A DNA stretch of 64,000 nt from Nitrospira sp. GTDB lineage: Bacteria > Nitrospirota > Nitrospiria > Nitrospirales > Nitrospiraceae. Shown one piece after another: positions 8,784-17,835 of the stretch. The stretch spans positions 1,147,053 to 1,211,052 of the forward strand of contig CP092079.1 of NCBI GenBank assembly GCA_022226955.1, read 5' to 3'. Position numbers and translations under genes: made by a program. The notes under the pieces are model-generated. The model was given only the letters and a program-made list of their open reading frames with translations, made no database searches and was not told where the DNA came from. Each line of letters opens with the position of its first letter. Within the stretch, counting starts at the first letter, position 1.

Positions 8784-9377
8784 AATCTTGGGAGACCTAA
8801 TCCGTCACACCTCGATGCTAGGCTCTCTCCTGAAAGGGGGAGAGCCACATGCACACAGAGATTTCGCTTCATAGCACCCTGCCCATCACCATCGCTGCTG
8901 CCGAGATTCAGCAGAAGGCATGGCATCGCCTCTCCCCTTGCGTTACTGAGCAACCGCTTCACATCTCTGCATCAGATAGCCAAGGAGGGCGCCGCATAGG
9001 CTCTGTCAATTTCAGCGAACTGTCTCACTTCATCGAATAACTCAGATCCGGCCGACATCTTATTGAACAGAAACTCATTCGATTGACAGTCATCAAAAAC
9101 GAATGACTTTGGTGCTCCAGCGTCCGTCTCACGTACCTGATCCTCACAGCCAGAATTGGACCAGACATCGTGCGGAAGTCTGCATCGAAAGAACTAGAAT
9201 CGCTCGAAGAATGTGAGACGAAGGAAAGTGTGCGGGGATGACTGGGAAAAGCGAAGACTACGTCTGGCACTTTTTATTAACAGTACACAAACCGACTAGC
9301 CGGATGGCTCAAATAATTCGATGCGGCGGTCGCTCAAGTTGGAAGGAAGGCTGCGTCTATCTGGAGGTCGTCAGTTA
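8784..9377. other. Non-coding stretch after the nuclease-like gene
   Basis: About 590 bases without a convincing gene. A hairpin lies at 8821-8846. A 63-codon frame at 8849-9040 starts just after GGGGGAGAG but has no recognisable features, so I do not call it a gene. The rest looks like decayed accessory DNA. Confidence 0.5.
8821..8846. terminator. Hairpin downstream of the nuclease-like gene
   Basis: GGCTCTCTCC and GGGGAGAGCC pair at 9 of 10 positions around a short AT-containing loop, 37 bases after the nuclease stop. There is no U-run after the stem, so termination activity is uncertain. Confidence 0.4.
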
Positions 9378-9503
9378 CTATTGAGGCTTGAACCATTCCA
9401 GCACACGTTCGCAGGCGGCTTCGAGCGGGCGATCCGCCATCACCGCAATACCGGCGAGCGCCAACAGACTCATCACAACACTGGCTTCTTCAAAGTCCAT
9501 CAT
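9378..9503 (-). CDS. Small membrane-associated protein, 41 residues
   Basis: A 41-residue frame starts MMDFEEASVVMSLLALAGIA and ends RVLEWFKPQ. One hydrophobic helix (VVMSLLALAGIAVM) is followed by an amphipathic tail. AGGAGG lies eight bases before the first ATG at 9503, which is a strong ribosome binding site. An upstream extension to 9581 lacks support. No family is recognised. Confidence 0.5.
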   Translation of the reverse strand: MMDFEEASVVMSLLALAGIAVMADRPLEAACERVLEWFKPQ

Positions 9504-9552
9504 AGGAACGCCTCCTGTTGAGACGTAGCCTATCGCACTCGCCCTGCACCCG

Positions 9553-9625
9553 ATAGTCCCCAAAAGGGGGGCGCGGCTCACCTAATCGCCAACCCCCCGC
9601 ACCCCCTCCTTTTGAGGGGAACTAT
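9553..9625. repeat. Inverted repeat with ~20-bp arms between the small ORF and the DEAD-box gene
   Basis: The left arm ATAGTCCCCAAAAGGGGGG (9553-9571) is nearly complementary to the right arm CCCTCCTTTTGAGGGGAACT (9604-9623, extending to AT at 9625), with small bulges. The ~32-base spacer is C-rich. It lies just downstream of the minus-strand helicase gene and could end its transcript or be a small mobile-type repeat. Confidence 0.55.
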
Positions 9626-9658
9626 CCTAGATTCTTTAAGAGCTATGCAGGCTGCCTG

Positions 9659-11425
9659 CTAATCCCGGAACAACCTGACCGCCACCTTCTGCCCCTTAAT
9701 CCTGGTACGGCTCAATGCCTCGATCACGTCGCGCGCCATGGATTCGGGAACTTCCACGAGCGAAAACCGTTCTTCGATTTCAACGCCGCCGATCTGCGCG
9801 GACCCCAGCCTGGCTTCGTTGGCAATGGCGCCGACCAAATCGGCCGGCCTGATACCGGCGGCGCGTCCCGCCCCGATATAGACACGGGCTGAATTCGGTG
9901 TTCGGCCATGGGTCGCGCGCGCGCCAGGCCGTCCCGGCATCTCTCTGGGAGAACGAGCGCCACGAGACATGTCAGCGGACATCGGCGACGAACGGCGCGC
10001 GCCCGGGCGGGCATAGTCTTGGCGGGCATAGTCCGGCACTCTGGCTTGTACGGAGGGAATTTCCTGTTCTTCCATATTGCCGCCTTGCGCCTGATGCGCC
10101 AGCTTTACCGCCGCGGCCGCCACATCGACCAATTCAAAATCCTTCGCCAGCACCGTCACAACCGATCTGAAATGTTCCACATCGCCGGACGCCAGCAACT
10201 CGCGAATCGACGTGAGCGTCCGTTCGATCCGCTTCGTTCGCAGATCGGCCACAGAGGGCACTTGCGCGACAATGATCTTGGCCTTGGTCAGATGCTCGAT
10301 ATTCCGGAGCAGCCGATGCTCGCGCGGTTCAACGATGGTGATGGCTTCTCCTTCGCGGCCGGCCCGGCCCGTGCGGCCGATTCGATGCACATACACCTCA
10401 GGGGACGACGGCAAGTCGTAATTCACCACATGCGACACGCTCGGAATATCCAGCCCGCGCGCGGCGACATCCGTCGCCACCAGAATCTGCGTTTGCCCCG
10501 ACTTAAACGCGCCCATCACCCGGTCGCGTTGCGACTGGCTCATGCCGCCATGAATGGCTTCGGCGCGATAGTCCCGCCCCGCGAGACCGGCGGTCAATTC
10601 ATCGACTTCCAATCGAGTCCGGCAAAACACCAGCGCCGACTTCGGCGCCGCCAGATCCAACACCCGAATCAGCGCCGCTACTTTGTAGGGCCGGTTCACC
10701 ACATAGGCAGTCTGCAACACCTTCGGCGCGGCGCCGGGCTTGACCGGTTCCTTGGCAATCTTGATCTCGACCGGATTCTTGAGATGCCGATGGGCAATCG
10801 ACGCGATGCGCGGCGGCATCGTGGCGGAGAATAGCGCGGTCTGCCGCTCTGCCGGCGTCTGCGTCAGAATCGCCTCCAGATCGTCGGCAAACCCCATGTC
10901 CAGCATTTCGTCCGCTTCGTCCAGCACCACCATCTGCACATGCTTCAGTTGCAGCGTATTGCGCCGGATATGGTCGAGCGCCCGGCCGGGCGTCGCCACG
11001 ACGACATCCACACCGCGCTTGAGCGCATACAGTTGCGGTCCGATCGCCTGGCCGCCATAGACCGCCAGCACTGAGATCCGCAGTTCTTTGCCGTACCGTT
11101 GCACCGCTTCACCAACCTGAATCGCCAGCTCGCGCGTCGGCACCAGAATCAGCGCGGCGGGCCGCTGTTTCGTCCCATGGGCCAGCCGCTGCAGCATCGG
11201 CAGAGCGAACGACGCCGTCTTTCCCGTTCCGGTCGCCGCCTGCCCCAGCAAGTCGCGCCCGGCCAATAACGGCGGAATCGACTCTCGCTGAATCGGCGTC
11301 GGCTCTTCATACCCCAGTGTGTCCAGCGTCGCCAGCAGCGAGCCTTCGAGGCCGAGCGCGGCAAAGCCGGGAGAAAAGCCATGAACGGAGGGGGCGGTGG
11401 GCGGCTCAGTGTGATCGGATTTCAT
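9659..11425 (-). CDS. deaD: DEAD-box ATP-dependent RNA helicase (DeaD/CsdA-type)
   Basis: This 588-residue cytosolic RNA helicase unwinds structured RNA in ribosome assembly and mRNA turnover. All core motifs are present: the Q motif PTPIQRESIP, Walker A AATGTGKT, PTRELAIQ, the DEAD box VVLDEADEMLDMGF, motif III SATMPP, the helicase-C motif ATDVAARGLDIP and motif VI HRIGRTGRAG. A flexible Arg/Gly/Ser-rich linker follows (residues ~455-505). The end is a DbpA-type RNA-binding domain (YIGAGRAAGIRPADLVGAIA to VAVRLFRD). The domain order matches DeaD. It is followed by an inverted repeat. The pyrophosphatase gene lies 27 bases upstream on the same strand. Confidence 0.92.
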   Translation of the reverse strand: MKSDHTEPPTAPSVHGFSPGFAALGLEGSLLATLDTLGYEEPTPIQRESIPPLLAGRDLLGQAATGTGKTASFALPMLQRLAHGTKQRPAALILVPTRELAIQVGEAVQRYGKELRISVLAVYGGQAIGPQLYALKRGVDVVVATPGRALDHIRRNTLQLKHVQMVVLDEADEMLDMGFADDLEAILTQTPAERQTALFSATMPPRIASIAHRHLKNPVEIKIAKEPVKPGAAPKVLQTAYVVNRPYKVAALIRVLDLAAPKSALVFCRTRLEVDELTAGLAGRDYRAEAIHGGMSQSQRDRVMGAFKSGQTQILVATDVAARGLDIPSVSHVVNYDLPSSPEVYVHRIGRTGRAGREGEAITIVEPREHRLLRNIEHLTKAKIIVAQVPSVADLRTKRIERTLTSIRELLASGDVEHFRSVVTVLAKDFELVDVAAAAVKLAHQAQGGNMEEQEIPSVQARVPDYARQDYARPGARRSSPMSADMSRGARSPREMPGRPGARATHGRTPNSARVYIGAGRAAGIRPADLVGAIANEARLGSAQIGGVEIEERFSLVEVPESMARDVIEALSRTRIKGQKVAVRLFRD

Positions 11426-11452
11426 ACAACCTCGGCGGCACCTTTCTGATCG

Positions 11453-12136
11453 TTAGACTGACATATGCTTGGGCCACAACGACTCAAGCTCGGGAAACTT
11501 TTTGCGATAATCGGCATGACTGGCCAGAATCACTTTCATGGCCTCGTCGCGCCCATACACACTCGTGATTTCAACTTTGTGCTGCACCGACCCCGGCGCC
11601 ATTTTGTAGGTCAAGAAGTAATGCTGCAACCGGTCGATCAGCGCAATCGGACAGTCGCCGATATCCTTGAAATCGCCGTAGGCCGCATCGTCCTTCATCA
11701 CCGCGATAATCTTGTCGTCCGCCTCGCCGCCATCGGCCATGCTGAATCCCCCGATGGGAATCGCCGTGAGCAAAATATCGCTGTGGGCAATCGTCTTTTC
11801 CGTGAGCACGCAAATGTCCAGCGGATCGCCGTCGCCGACCATATTCTTGCGCTTCGCCCGCTTCCCGAACAGGCCGGCCACTTTTTCGCCGCAATAGGTT
11901 TGCGGAATGAGTCCATAGTACACGGGGCAAAAATTTGAAAACCGCTGCGGACGGTCCACTTTTAAAAAGCCGCTGTCTTTATCGACTTCGTATTTCACCG
12001 TATCGGTCGGCACGATTTCAATGTACGTCGTCACGACATCCGGAGCCTTGTCTCCGATCGACACCCCATGCCAGGGATGCGCCTTGAACATCAACCCCAT
12101 CAACCGCTGAATTGGATCCATTCCCGAACGCCCCAT
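11453..12136 (-). CDS. ppa: Inorganic pyrophosphatase (family I)
   Basis: This 227-residue cytosolic soluble pyrophosphatase hydrolyses PPi to phosphate and drives biosynthetic reactions. The family signature DGDPLDICVL sits near residue 98, with the substrate-binding segments KYEVDKDSGFLKVDR and YGLIPQTYCGEK before it and DIGDCP further on. It is longer than the ~175-residue E. coli enzyme at both ends. The ATG at 12136 is chosen because GAGGAGGA lies just upstream; the frame stays open upstream but that part has no family similarity. It is probably co-transcribed with the helicase gene downstream. Confidence 0.9.
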   Translation of the reverse strand: MGRSGMDPIQRLMGLMFKAHPWHGVSIGDKAPDVVTTYIEIVPTDTVKYEVDKDSGFLKVDRPQRFSNFCPVYYGLIPQTYCGEKVAGLFGKRAKRKNMVGDGDPLDICVLTEKTIAHSDILLTAIPIGGFSMADGGEADDKIIAVMKDDAAYGDFKDIGDCPIALIDRLQHYFLTYKMAPGSVQHKVEITSVYGRDEAMKVILASHADYRKKFPELESLWPKHMSV

Positions 12137-12381
12137 CGACTCCTCCTCTTCCTCTGAATGCCAACACTCACACGCCGGCATGCGCCTGGCGCAGCTTCCT
12201 GAACCGATCGCACGATGCAGATGAAAGACCGTGAACGGATCGCGCAGATTCACTCGCTCAGCGCCGCAAGCCGAAGCTTGAACGCTCATGCCACAGCATA
12301 CGGGGGCCGCCTGGCATGCGGCAAGACACAGAACGGTCTCTTTCGTAGGGGACAATGAACAACGGACAAGAGGAGAAACGA

Positions 12382-12582
12382 TCAGTCGTCTTCAGGCAGG
12401 TGAATCGGTCCCGCCCATTCCCCTTTGGCCAGCGCCACTTCCTGATACCCGCCATCAGGCCACTGAAACTGTCCGGCCTGGTCCACTTCCACGATAAACG
12501 GATCGGCCTCGTGCGCCACTCCCCGAAACCAATACCATCCAGCCACTCCCGGCTTGTCGAGAGTCCACCGATAGCCCGCCAT
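12382..12582 (-). CDS. Small hypothetical protein, 66 residues
   Basis: This is a short acidic, Trp-rich protein (MAGYRWTLDKPGVAGWYWFR, then EVALAKGEWAGPIHLPEDD). The GWYWFRG core looks like a small beta-barrel of unknown role. GGAG lies just before the ATG at 12582. It is divergent from hrpB. No function can be assigned. Confidence 0.6.
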   Translation of the reverse strand: MAGYRWTLDKPGVAGWYWFRGVAHEADPFIVEVDQAGQFQWPDGGYQEVALAKGEWAGPIHLPEDD

Positions 12583-12652
12583 TCTCCTCGATCCTCTCGT
12601 GCTTCCCCGCGCGGTCTGCTACAGTCTCTTCCGCGTGAGGTTGCACCCTATC

Positions 12653-15187
12653 ATGTCTCGGCTCCCAATAGAAGATGCTCTTTCGGACCTCCAGCAGGCG
12701 CTCATTCGGTCCCCCAACGGGCTCCTGACCGCCCCGCCCGGTGCCGGCAAGACCACCCGCGTGCCCCTCGCCCTGCTCGATGCCCCCTGGCTCCAGGGCC
12801 GAAAGATCCTCATGCTGGAACCTCGGCGACTGGCCGCCAGGGCCGCTGCCCAGCGCATGGCGGCGACGCTGAATGAGCGCCCTGGTGACCGCGTCGGCTA
12901 CCGCATGCGGCTCGACACGAAAGTCGGGCCGAACACGCGCATCGAAGTCGTCACCGAAGGTATTCTGACCCGATTGCTCCAACAAGATCCCTCGCTCGAC
13001 CGCTATGGCGCCGTGCTCTTCGACGAGTTCCATGAACGCAGCCTTCAGGCCGACACCGGTCTAGCCCTCTGCCTCGAATCGCAACGACTCTTCCGCTCCG
13101 ACTTGCGCCTGCTCGTCATGTCGGCCACGCTGGATTGCGGACCGGTCAGCCAGCTTCTGGGCAACGCGCCGGTCATCGTTTCCGAAGGGCGGATGTTTCC
13201 GGTCGAAACCAGCTATCTTGATGAACCCCTCACCGGCTATCTCGATGCAGCGGTCACGAAAACGATTCGCCGCGCACTCGCGCGAGATCAGGGCAGCCTG
13301 CTCGTCTTTCTTCCCGGCATGGCGGAAATTCGCCGCGTCGAACGCCAGCTGCTCGATGCTAATCTGGGATCGACGATTCACATCGCGCCGCTCCATGGCG
13401 ACCTGCCGCAGGATGCGCAAGATGCGGCCATCGCTCCGGCTCCACCGGGCACGAGAAAGATCGTGCTGGCGACCGCCATCGCCGAAACCAGTTTGACCAT
13501 CGACGGCATACGAGTCGTGATCGATGCCGGCCTGCTGCGCGTGCCGCGCTTCGATCCACGGTCGGGACTCACGCGGCTGGAAACCATTCGCGTGACGCAG
13601 GACTCCGCCGAACAGCGGCGCGGGCGGGCGGGCCGTGTGGAACCGGGCCGCTGCTACCGGCTCTGGACTGAGCGGGAACAGGCCGCGCTCGCCGCGCGCC
13701 GCCCGCCTGAAATGCTGGATGCCGATCTGACCTCGCTTGTCTTAGAGCTGGCTCTCTGGGGAACGACCGATCCTTCAGAACTCGCATGGCCGACCCCGCC
13801 GCCGGCTGGATCAGTTGCCCAGGCATCGGATCTTCTGATTCGCTTAGGCGCCTTGGATGCATCGGGACACATCACGGCCCATGGCAGACAGATGGCCGAG
13901 CTGGCGCTGCATCCTCGACTGTCCCACATGCTGTTAAAAGCCGGGCCACTGGGCCTCACCGATCTGGCTTGCGATCTCGCCGCGCTGCTGGGCGAACGCG
14001 ATCTTCTTCGTGGACCGGCAGGACGACAGCAGGCCGACATACGCAGCAGACTCGATGTCTTGCACGGCCATCGCGACCGTACCGCTGGCGCTACTATCGA
14101 TCATGGGGTGTATCGCCGCGTCACGAGTACAGCCGAGATGTGGCGCCGGCAACTCGCCAGCCGCTCAGCCAAACCATCTGCGAACATCGACCAGGACCAA
14201 CAGGCTGTCGGCAGGCTGCTCGCCCTCGCCTATCCGGATCGGATTGCGCAACGGCAAGGCGGCCAAGATAGCAATGCCGCGCGTTATGTGCTGGCGAACG
14301 GCCGTGGAGCCCTCTTCGCTACGCCTGACCCGCTTGGGTCTGAACCCTACCTCGCGATTGCCGAGCTGGACGGCGGCGCGCAATGGGCCAAGATCGAGTT
14401 GGCCGCGCCGATTTCGCAGGTCGAAATTGAAACGCTCTATGCCGACCAGATTGTCGAAACAGAGGCCGTTAGCTGGGATGAGAAGACGCAGGCGGTCCAG
14501 GCGCTGCGTCAACGGCGATTGGGCGGACTGCTGCTCTCGCAGAAAACACTTTCCAAGCCGGACTCCACCGTGATCGCCGCCACATTGCTCCAAGGGCTGC
14601 GCCAGGCCGGATTGCACACCTTGGCCTGGACGCCGGACCTGCGGCAATGGCAAGCGCGCGTGCAATTTCTCAGACGGACAGAGGGCGCCGATTCGCCATG
14701 GCCAGATCTGTCCGACGACACGTTGTTTCAGACCATGGACCAATGGCTCGACCCGTATCTCTCGGGCATCACGACGCTCGATCGTGTGAAGCGCATGGAT
14801 CTCGCCCAGCCGCTTCATGCCCTGCTAAAGTGGGATCTGCAACGGCAACTCGAACGCCTCGCCCCAACGCACATCACGGTCCCGAGCGGCTCGAATATCC
14901 GGGTGGACTATGAAAGCGCGGAGGTTCCAATTCTGGCCGTGCGGTTGCAAGAACTCTTCGGCTGCCAAGACACGCCCCGCGTGGCAGGCGGGAAAGTGCC
15001 CGTAATGCTGCATCTCCTCTCGCCGGCCAAGCGCCCGGTCCAAGTGACAAAAGACCTGGCTAGCTTCTGGAAATCCGCTTATGTCGAAGTGAAAAAAGAG
15101 CTCCGCGGGCGTTACCCCAAACATTCCTGGCCCGACGACCCTCTCACCGCTCCGCCAACGGCGAAAGCCAAGCGCCGCACGCACTGA
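12653..15187 (+). CDS. hrpB: ATP-dependent helicase HrpB
   Basis: This 844-residue DEAH-type helicase has the HrpB layout. The N-terminal RecA domain carries Walker A PPGAGKTTRVPLALL (near residue 34), DEFHER in place of DEAH, and SATLD. The second RecA domain carries ATAIAETSLTIDG and QRRGRAGRVEPGRCYRLW. Helicase-associated and HrpB C-terminal domains follow, to the characteristic end HSWPDDP. HrpB is widespread but its cellular substrate in most bacteria is unclear. The ATG at 12653 starts directly before the conserved LPIEDALSDLQQAL segment, so the 18-residue upstream extension is unlikely. Confidence 0.92.
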   Translation: MSRLPIEDALSDLQQALIRSPNGLLTAPPGAGKTTRVPLALLDAPWLQGRKILMLEPRRLAARAAAQRMAATLNERPGDRVGYRMRLDTKVGPNTRIEVVTEGILTRLLQQDPSLDRYGAVLFDEFHERSLQADTGLALCLESQRLFRSDLRLLVMSATLDCGPVSQLLGNAPVIVSEGRMFPVETSYLDEPLTGYLDAAVTKTIRRALARDQGSLLVFLPGMAEIRRVERQLLDANLGSTIHIAPLHGDLPQDAQDAAIAPAPPGTRKIVLATAIAETSLTIDGIRVVIDAGLLRVPRFDPRSGLTRLETIRVTQDSAEQRRGRAGRVEPGRCYRLWTEREQAALAARRPPEMLDADLTSLVLELALWGTTDPSELAWPTPPPAGSVAQASDLLIRLGALDASGHITAHGRQMAELALHPRLSHMLLKAGPLGLTDLACDLAALLGERDLLRGPAGRQQADIRSRLDVLHGHRDRTAGATIDHGVYRRVTSTAEMWRRQLASRSAKPSANIDQDQQAVGRLLALAYPDRIAQRQGGQDSNAARYVLANGRGALFATPDPLGSEPYLAIAELDGGAQWAKIELAAPISQVEIETLYADQIVETEAVSWDEKTQAVQALRQRRLGGLLLSQKTLSKPDSTVIAATLLQGLRQAGLHTLAWTPDLRQWQARVQFLRRTEGADSPWPDLSDDTLFQTMDQWLDPYLSGITTLDRVKRMDLAQPLHALLKWDLQRQLERLAPTHITVPSGSNIRVDYESAEVPILAVRLQELFGCQDTPRVAGGKVPVMLHLLSPAKRPVQVTKDLASFWKSAYVEVKKELRGRYPKHSWPDDPLTAPPTAKAKRRTH

Positions 15188-15243
15188 TGCCCATCATAAG
15201 TAGGATGGACCGTCTGGACCGTCTCCTCGTATAGTGCGTACCC

Positions 15244-15888
15244 ATGCGCAGGATTGTTCTTGTCATGCTCGGAGCCATCCTCTCGGCCCTCCCGGCTTCG
15301 CTCAACGCTGAATCCGGTTCATCGCTGCCGCCGCCGACCTTCGACGTGCCCTTCGATGAGATCGACCCAGCCGCCGCGCAGACGGAACTCACCCGACACA
15401 TCGCCGCATTTCTCCATCGCCTACAGACGGATTGGGGCGCGAGCTCGGAGTCCATTCGCAATACAGTGACCGGCGACATTGCACGGGACGAGGGGGAAGC
15501 CCTGGTCGTGGCGAAACATTTTGCAAATCATAGGGTGCTGGAAGGCTACAATTTCCGAGGGGGCGCGCTGATCGCCGGGCAGTATGTCGTTCTGCAGAGG
15601 CCGGTGAACGGATTGAACGAATTCATCGACTACTACGAGGCTCTCAAGACGTCCTTGACCCGTGCCTATGGGCAACCGGCACTCGACCAATCTGTCTGGA
15701 GCAACGATCTCTATCAGCCGCTTCCCGACTACTGGGGCATCGCCGTGCAAATGGGTCATCTGCGCTATCAAGCCGGATGGAATACATCCGACGGCATGAT
15801 TACCATCGCCCTTACCGGCAATCACCACAGCCGGCTCACCATCGACTATCGCAGAACCCTGTCCATCGAGCCATCTCAACAGACTTAG
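15244..15888 (+). CDS. Hypothetical secreted protein, 214 residues
   Basis: The N-terminus MRRIVLVMLGAILSALPASL followed by NAES is a typical Sec signal peptide with cleavage after Ala. The mature part has no domain I recognise; it contains ELTRHIAAFLHRLQTDWGAS, FRGGALIAGQYVVLQRP and a Trp/Tyr-rich segment DYWGIAVQMGHLRYQAGWNT. The protein is probably periplasmic. It begins 56 bases after hrpB and may be read from the same transcript. Confidence 0.6.
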   Translation: MRRIVLVMLGAILSALPASLNAESGSSLPPPTFDVPFDEIDPAAAQTELTRHIAAFLHRLQTDWGASSESIRNTVTGDIARDEGEALVVAKHFANHRVLEGYNFRGGALIAGQYVVLQRPVNGLNEFIDYYEALKTSLTRAYGQPALDQSVWSNDLYQPLPDYWGIAVQMGHLRYQAGWNTSDGMITIALTGNHHSRLTIDYRRTLSIEPSQQT

Positions 15889-15987
15889 TCCGTAGACGAT
15901 GAGCGGTAGTTTCAGGCTGTCCCAGCCTTGTGGCGATGGTCCAACCCAGCTACACTGCCATCAGAACAATCACACATCGTCGGGATC

Positions 15988-16761
15988 ATGAATAAACCAT
16001 CGACCACGCCAGGACCGCCGGCGCAACAGTCGCCGGACAACACGAAGCGAGTCACGCTGGACCGCCTGTTTTCAAAACTGGGATTGGCGAGCCGGAGCAT
16101 CGCCCAGGAATGGATCGGCGCCGGACGGGTCCGCGTCAATCAACGCGTAGTCCGAAACCCCGATACCTGGGTGGCCTGGCCGGGCGACAACATTCAGCTC
16201 GATGAACAACCGATCAAGCCGGGCGCTCCCCGGTTTATTCTCTTTCATAAACCCAAAGGGATCGTCACCACGCATCGAGACGAGCAAGGCCGGAAAACTA
16301 TTTTCGACGTCCTGCCTCCTGAACTGAACACCCTTCACGCCGTCGGACGGCTGGACCAGGCGACAAGTGGGCTGCTCCTCCTGACAAACGACACCGCCCT
16401 CTCCAGTTCCCTCACCGATCCAGCCAACCGCATCCCGCGCCGCTACCTGGTCACGGTACGCGGAGAAGTCACGGAAGCGACTCGCGTGGATAGCCAGGCG
16501 GGACTCACGGATGAAGGAGAACTATTGCGTTGCGAGAGCGTGACGATTCAGAAAAGTTCAGGGCGGGAATCGCATCTCGATGTGACGCTGACGGAAGGCA
16601 AGAACCGGGAGATCCGGCGGCTCTTCAAGGCGCTGGGGCATGAAGTCATCCGGCTGCGGCGCATTCAATACGGGCCGTTCGCCATCGACGATCTCCCGCC
16701 CGGCGCCTGGCGGGAGATCCCGATTGAGGAAGTGCGGCAGTCACTCCAATCAGGTGAATAG
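15988..16761 (+). CDS. Pseudouridine synthase, RsuA/RluB family
   Basis: This 257-residue rRNA-modifying enzyme isomerises a specific uridine to pseudouridine. It has an N-terminal S4 RNA-binding domain (RLFSKLGLASRSIAQEWI, RVRVNQRVVRNPDTWV) and a catalytic domain with GRLDQATSGLLLLTND, where the Asp is the nucleophile. The end of the domain is EGKNREIRRLFKALGHEV and LRRIQYGPF. The ATG at 15988 leaves a short Pro-rich N-terminus before the S4 domain. The family includes RluB, RluE, RluF and RsuA; RluB-like is most likely but the target base is not determined. Confidence 0.88.
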   Translation: MNKPSTTPGPPAQQSPDNTKRVTLDRLFSKLGLASRSIAQEWIGAGRVRVNQRVVRNPDTWVAWPGDNIQLDEQPIKPGAPRFILFHKPKGIVTTHRDEQGRKTIFDVLPPELNTLHAVGRLDQATSGLLLLTNDTALSSSLTDPANRIPRRYLVTVRGEVTEATRVDSQAGLTDEGELLRCESVTIQKSSGRESHLDVTLTEGKNREIRRLFKALGHEVIRLRRIQYGPFAIDDLPPGAWREIPIEEVRQSLQSGE

Positions 16762-16835
16762 ACCGAACCACACTATTTACGGCAGCGTTTCAATTGAGGC
16801 ACAAAACCCATGAGAGCCGGCTTTAATCCCCCGCG

Positions 16836-16955
16836 GGTTGCTCAAAATGGCCGTCCAGCAAGGCCGCAGCAAGCGAAGAAGCGAGCCGTACTCACAGCAG
16901 TACGGTGAGTTTCTGAGCGCGGCGAGAACGCCGCTGGCGGACTTTTTCAGCAACC
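16836..16955. repeat. 120-bp MITE-like repeat element with terminal inverted repeats
   Basis: The ends GGTTGCTCAAAA and TTTTTCAGCAACC form terminal inverted repeats (GGTTGCTSAAAA). Inside are two smaller inverted repeats, GTACTCACAGCAGTAC and CGGCGAGAACGCCG. It has no gene of its own; the frames crossing it are artefacts. The right edge lies only two bases from the stop codon of the adjacent minus-strand gene. The layout is that of a non-autonomous mobile or REP-type element. Confidence 0.6.
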
Positions 16956-16957
16956 GG

Positions 16958-17365
16958 CTAGTACCCGCGCCCAGTGCTGCCGCCGCGGCCCATCCGGTCA
17001 AGGGGAAGCGCCTCGTATCGGGTCTTCAAATCGGGGTGCGCGCTGAGAAAGCTCTTCACCCCCGCCTCATCGGCAAACACATCCTTGCTTCGCCCGCGAT
17101 AATCTTCAATCGTCAGTCCGTGCTTGGAGAGGAGCGCGCCGAGCTTCGTATTGATATCCGCGCCCATCTCTTTCATCTGCTCAGGCGACGGCCGCTGGCC
17201 CTGGCCGAACTGCTCCCCGCCCTTGAAATAGTTCGTCATCATCTCGCCGATCTCAATGCGCGCCTTCACGAACTTCTCAATGTCAGCCGGCTCCGCCGCA
17301 AACCCTTCGCTCACGAATAACGCGATCCCCAACATCATTCCAAGCATGCACTGTGTTCTTGTCAT
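16958..17365 (-). CDS. Hypothetical periplasmic protein, 135 residues
   Basis: A signal peptide (MTRTQCMLGMMLGIALFVSE, cleavage near GFAAEP) is followed by a helical soluble domain (IEKFVKARIEIGEMMTNYFK, EQMKEMGADINTKLGALLSK) and a Gly/Arg-rich end GRGGSTGRGY. No family is recognised. The C-terminus stops at the very edge of the MITE-like repeat, so the native end may have been altered by insertion. Confidence 0.6.
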   Translation of the reverse strand: MTRTQCMLGMMLGIALFVSEGFAAEPADIEKFVKARIEIGEMMTNYFKGGEQFGQGQRPSPEQMKEMGADINTKLGALLSKHGLTIEDYRGRSKDVFADEAGVKSFLSAHPDLKTRYEALPLDRMGRGGSTGRGY

Positions 17366-17471
17366 TCTAAGATCCTTTCAACGAATAGGTGTCAATGATA
17401 AACGCCTGCGGGTAGATCATACCATCCATCCTCACACATCGCAGTACGCAATACGGCCACATCCACGGCCG

Positions 17472-17750
17472 CTAGTTCGGGATATCCCTCATTCCGTCGT
17501 AGGACATGCGGGATTGGAAGGACACTTTCACCGTGTCGCCGTCCTTCACCACGGTGTCTTCCGTGCCCACTTTCTTATTCACCGAAATGAGGGCTTCGCG
17601 GCTGTCGATGAATCGAAGCAGCGGCCCCAAGCTCTCCACATTCGCTTCGATTAACTTTCTGACGGTCGTGGCCTCAGAGACGGCAACGGAAAATTCATTC
17701 TCCCCGACCGCATCTTGGATCGCTCTGCCAAACACCAATACGGTAATCAT
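17472..17750 (-). CDS. MoaD/ThiS-like ubiquitin-fold protein without the terminal Gly-Gly
   Basis: This 92-residue protein fits the MoaD/ThiS beta-grasp family: ITVLVFGRAIQDAVG at the start, TTVRKLIEANVESLGPLLR in the helix and LISVNKKVGTEDTVVKDGDT near the end. MoaD and ThiS end in Gly-Gly, which is thiocarboxylated for sulfur transfer in molybdopterin or thiazole synthesis. Here the chain ends SYDGMRDIPN, so it cannot form that thiocarboxylate unless processed. No moaE or thi gene is nearby. It may be a regulatory or structural paralog. Confidence 0.75.
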   Translation of the reverse strand: MITVLVFGRAIQDAVGENEFSVAVSEATTVRKLIEANVESLGPLLRFIDSREALISVNKKVGTEDTVVKDGDTVKVSFQSRMSYDGMRDIPN

Positions 17751-17835
17751 CGCGTTATGCTCCTCACAAATCGGCCTTCACTGGCGCTCAGGTTCATCCG
17801 ATGTCCCTCACTCGCCACGCATCGTCCATGACAGT

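Noticed and set aside
8849-9040. 63-codon frame after a GGGGGAG site
   Set aside because: The purine run is part of a hairpin arm, and the translation has no hydrophobic, Cys or domain pattern.
9908-10834. 308-codon plus-strand frame inside the DEAD-box gene
   Set aside because: It is a His/Arg-rich mirror of a conserved helicase on the other strand.
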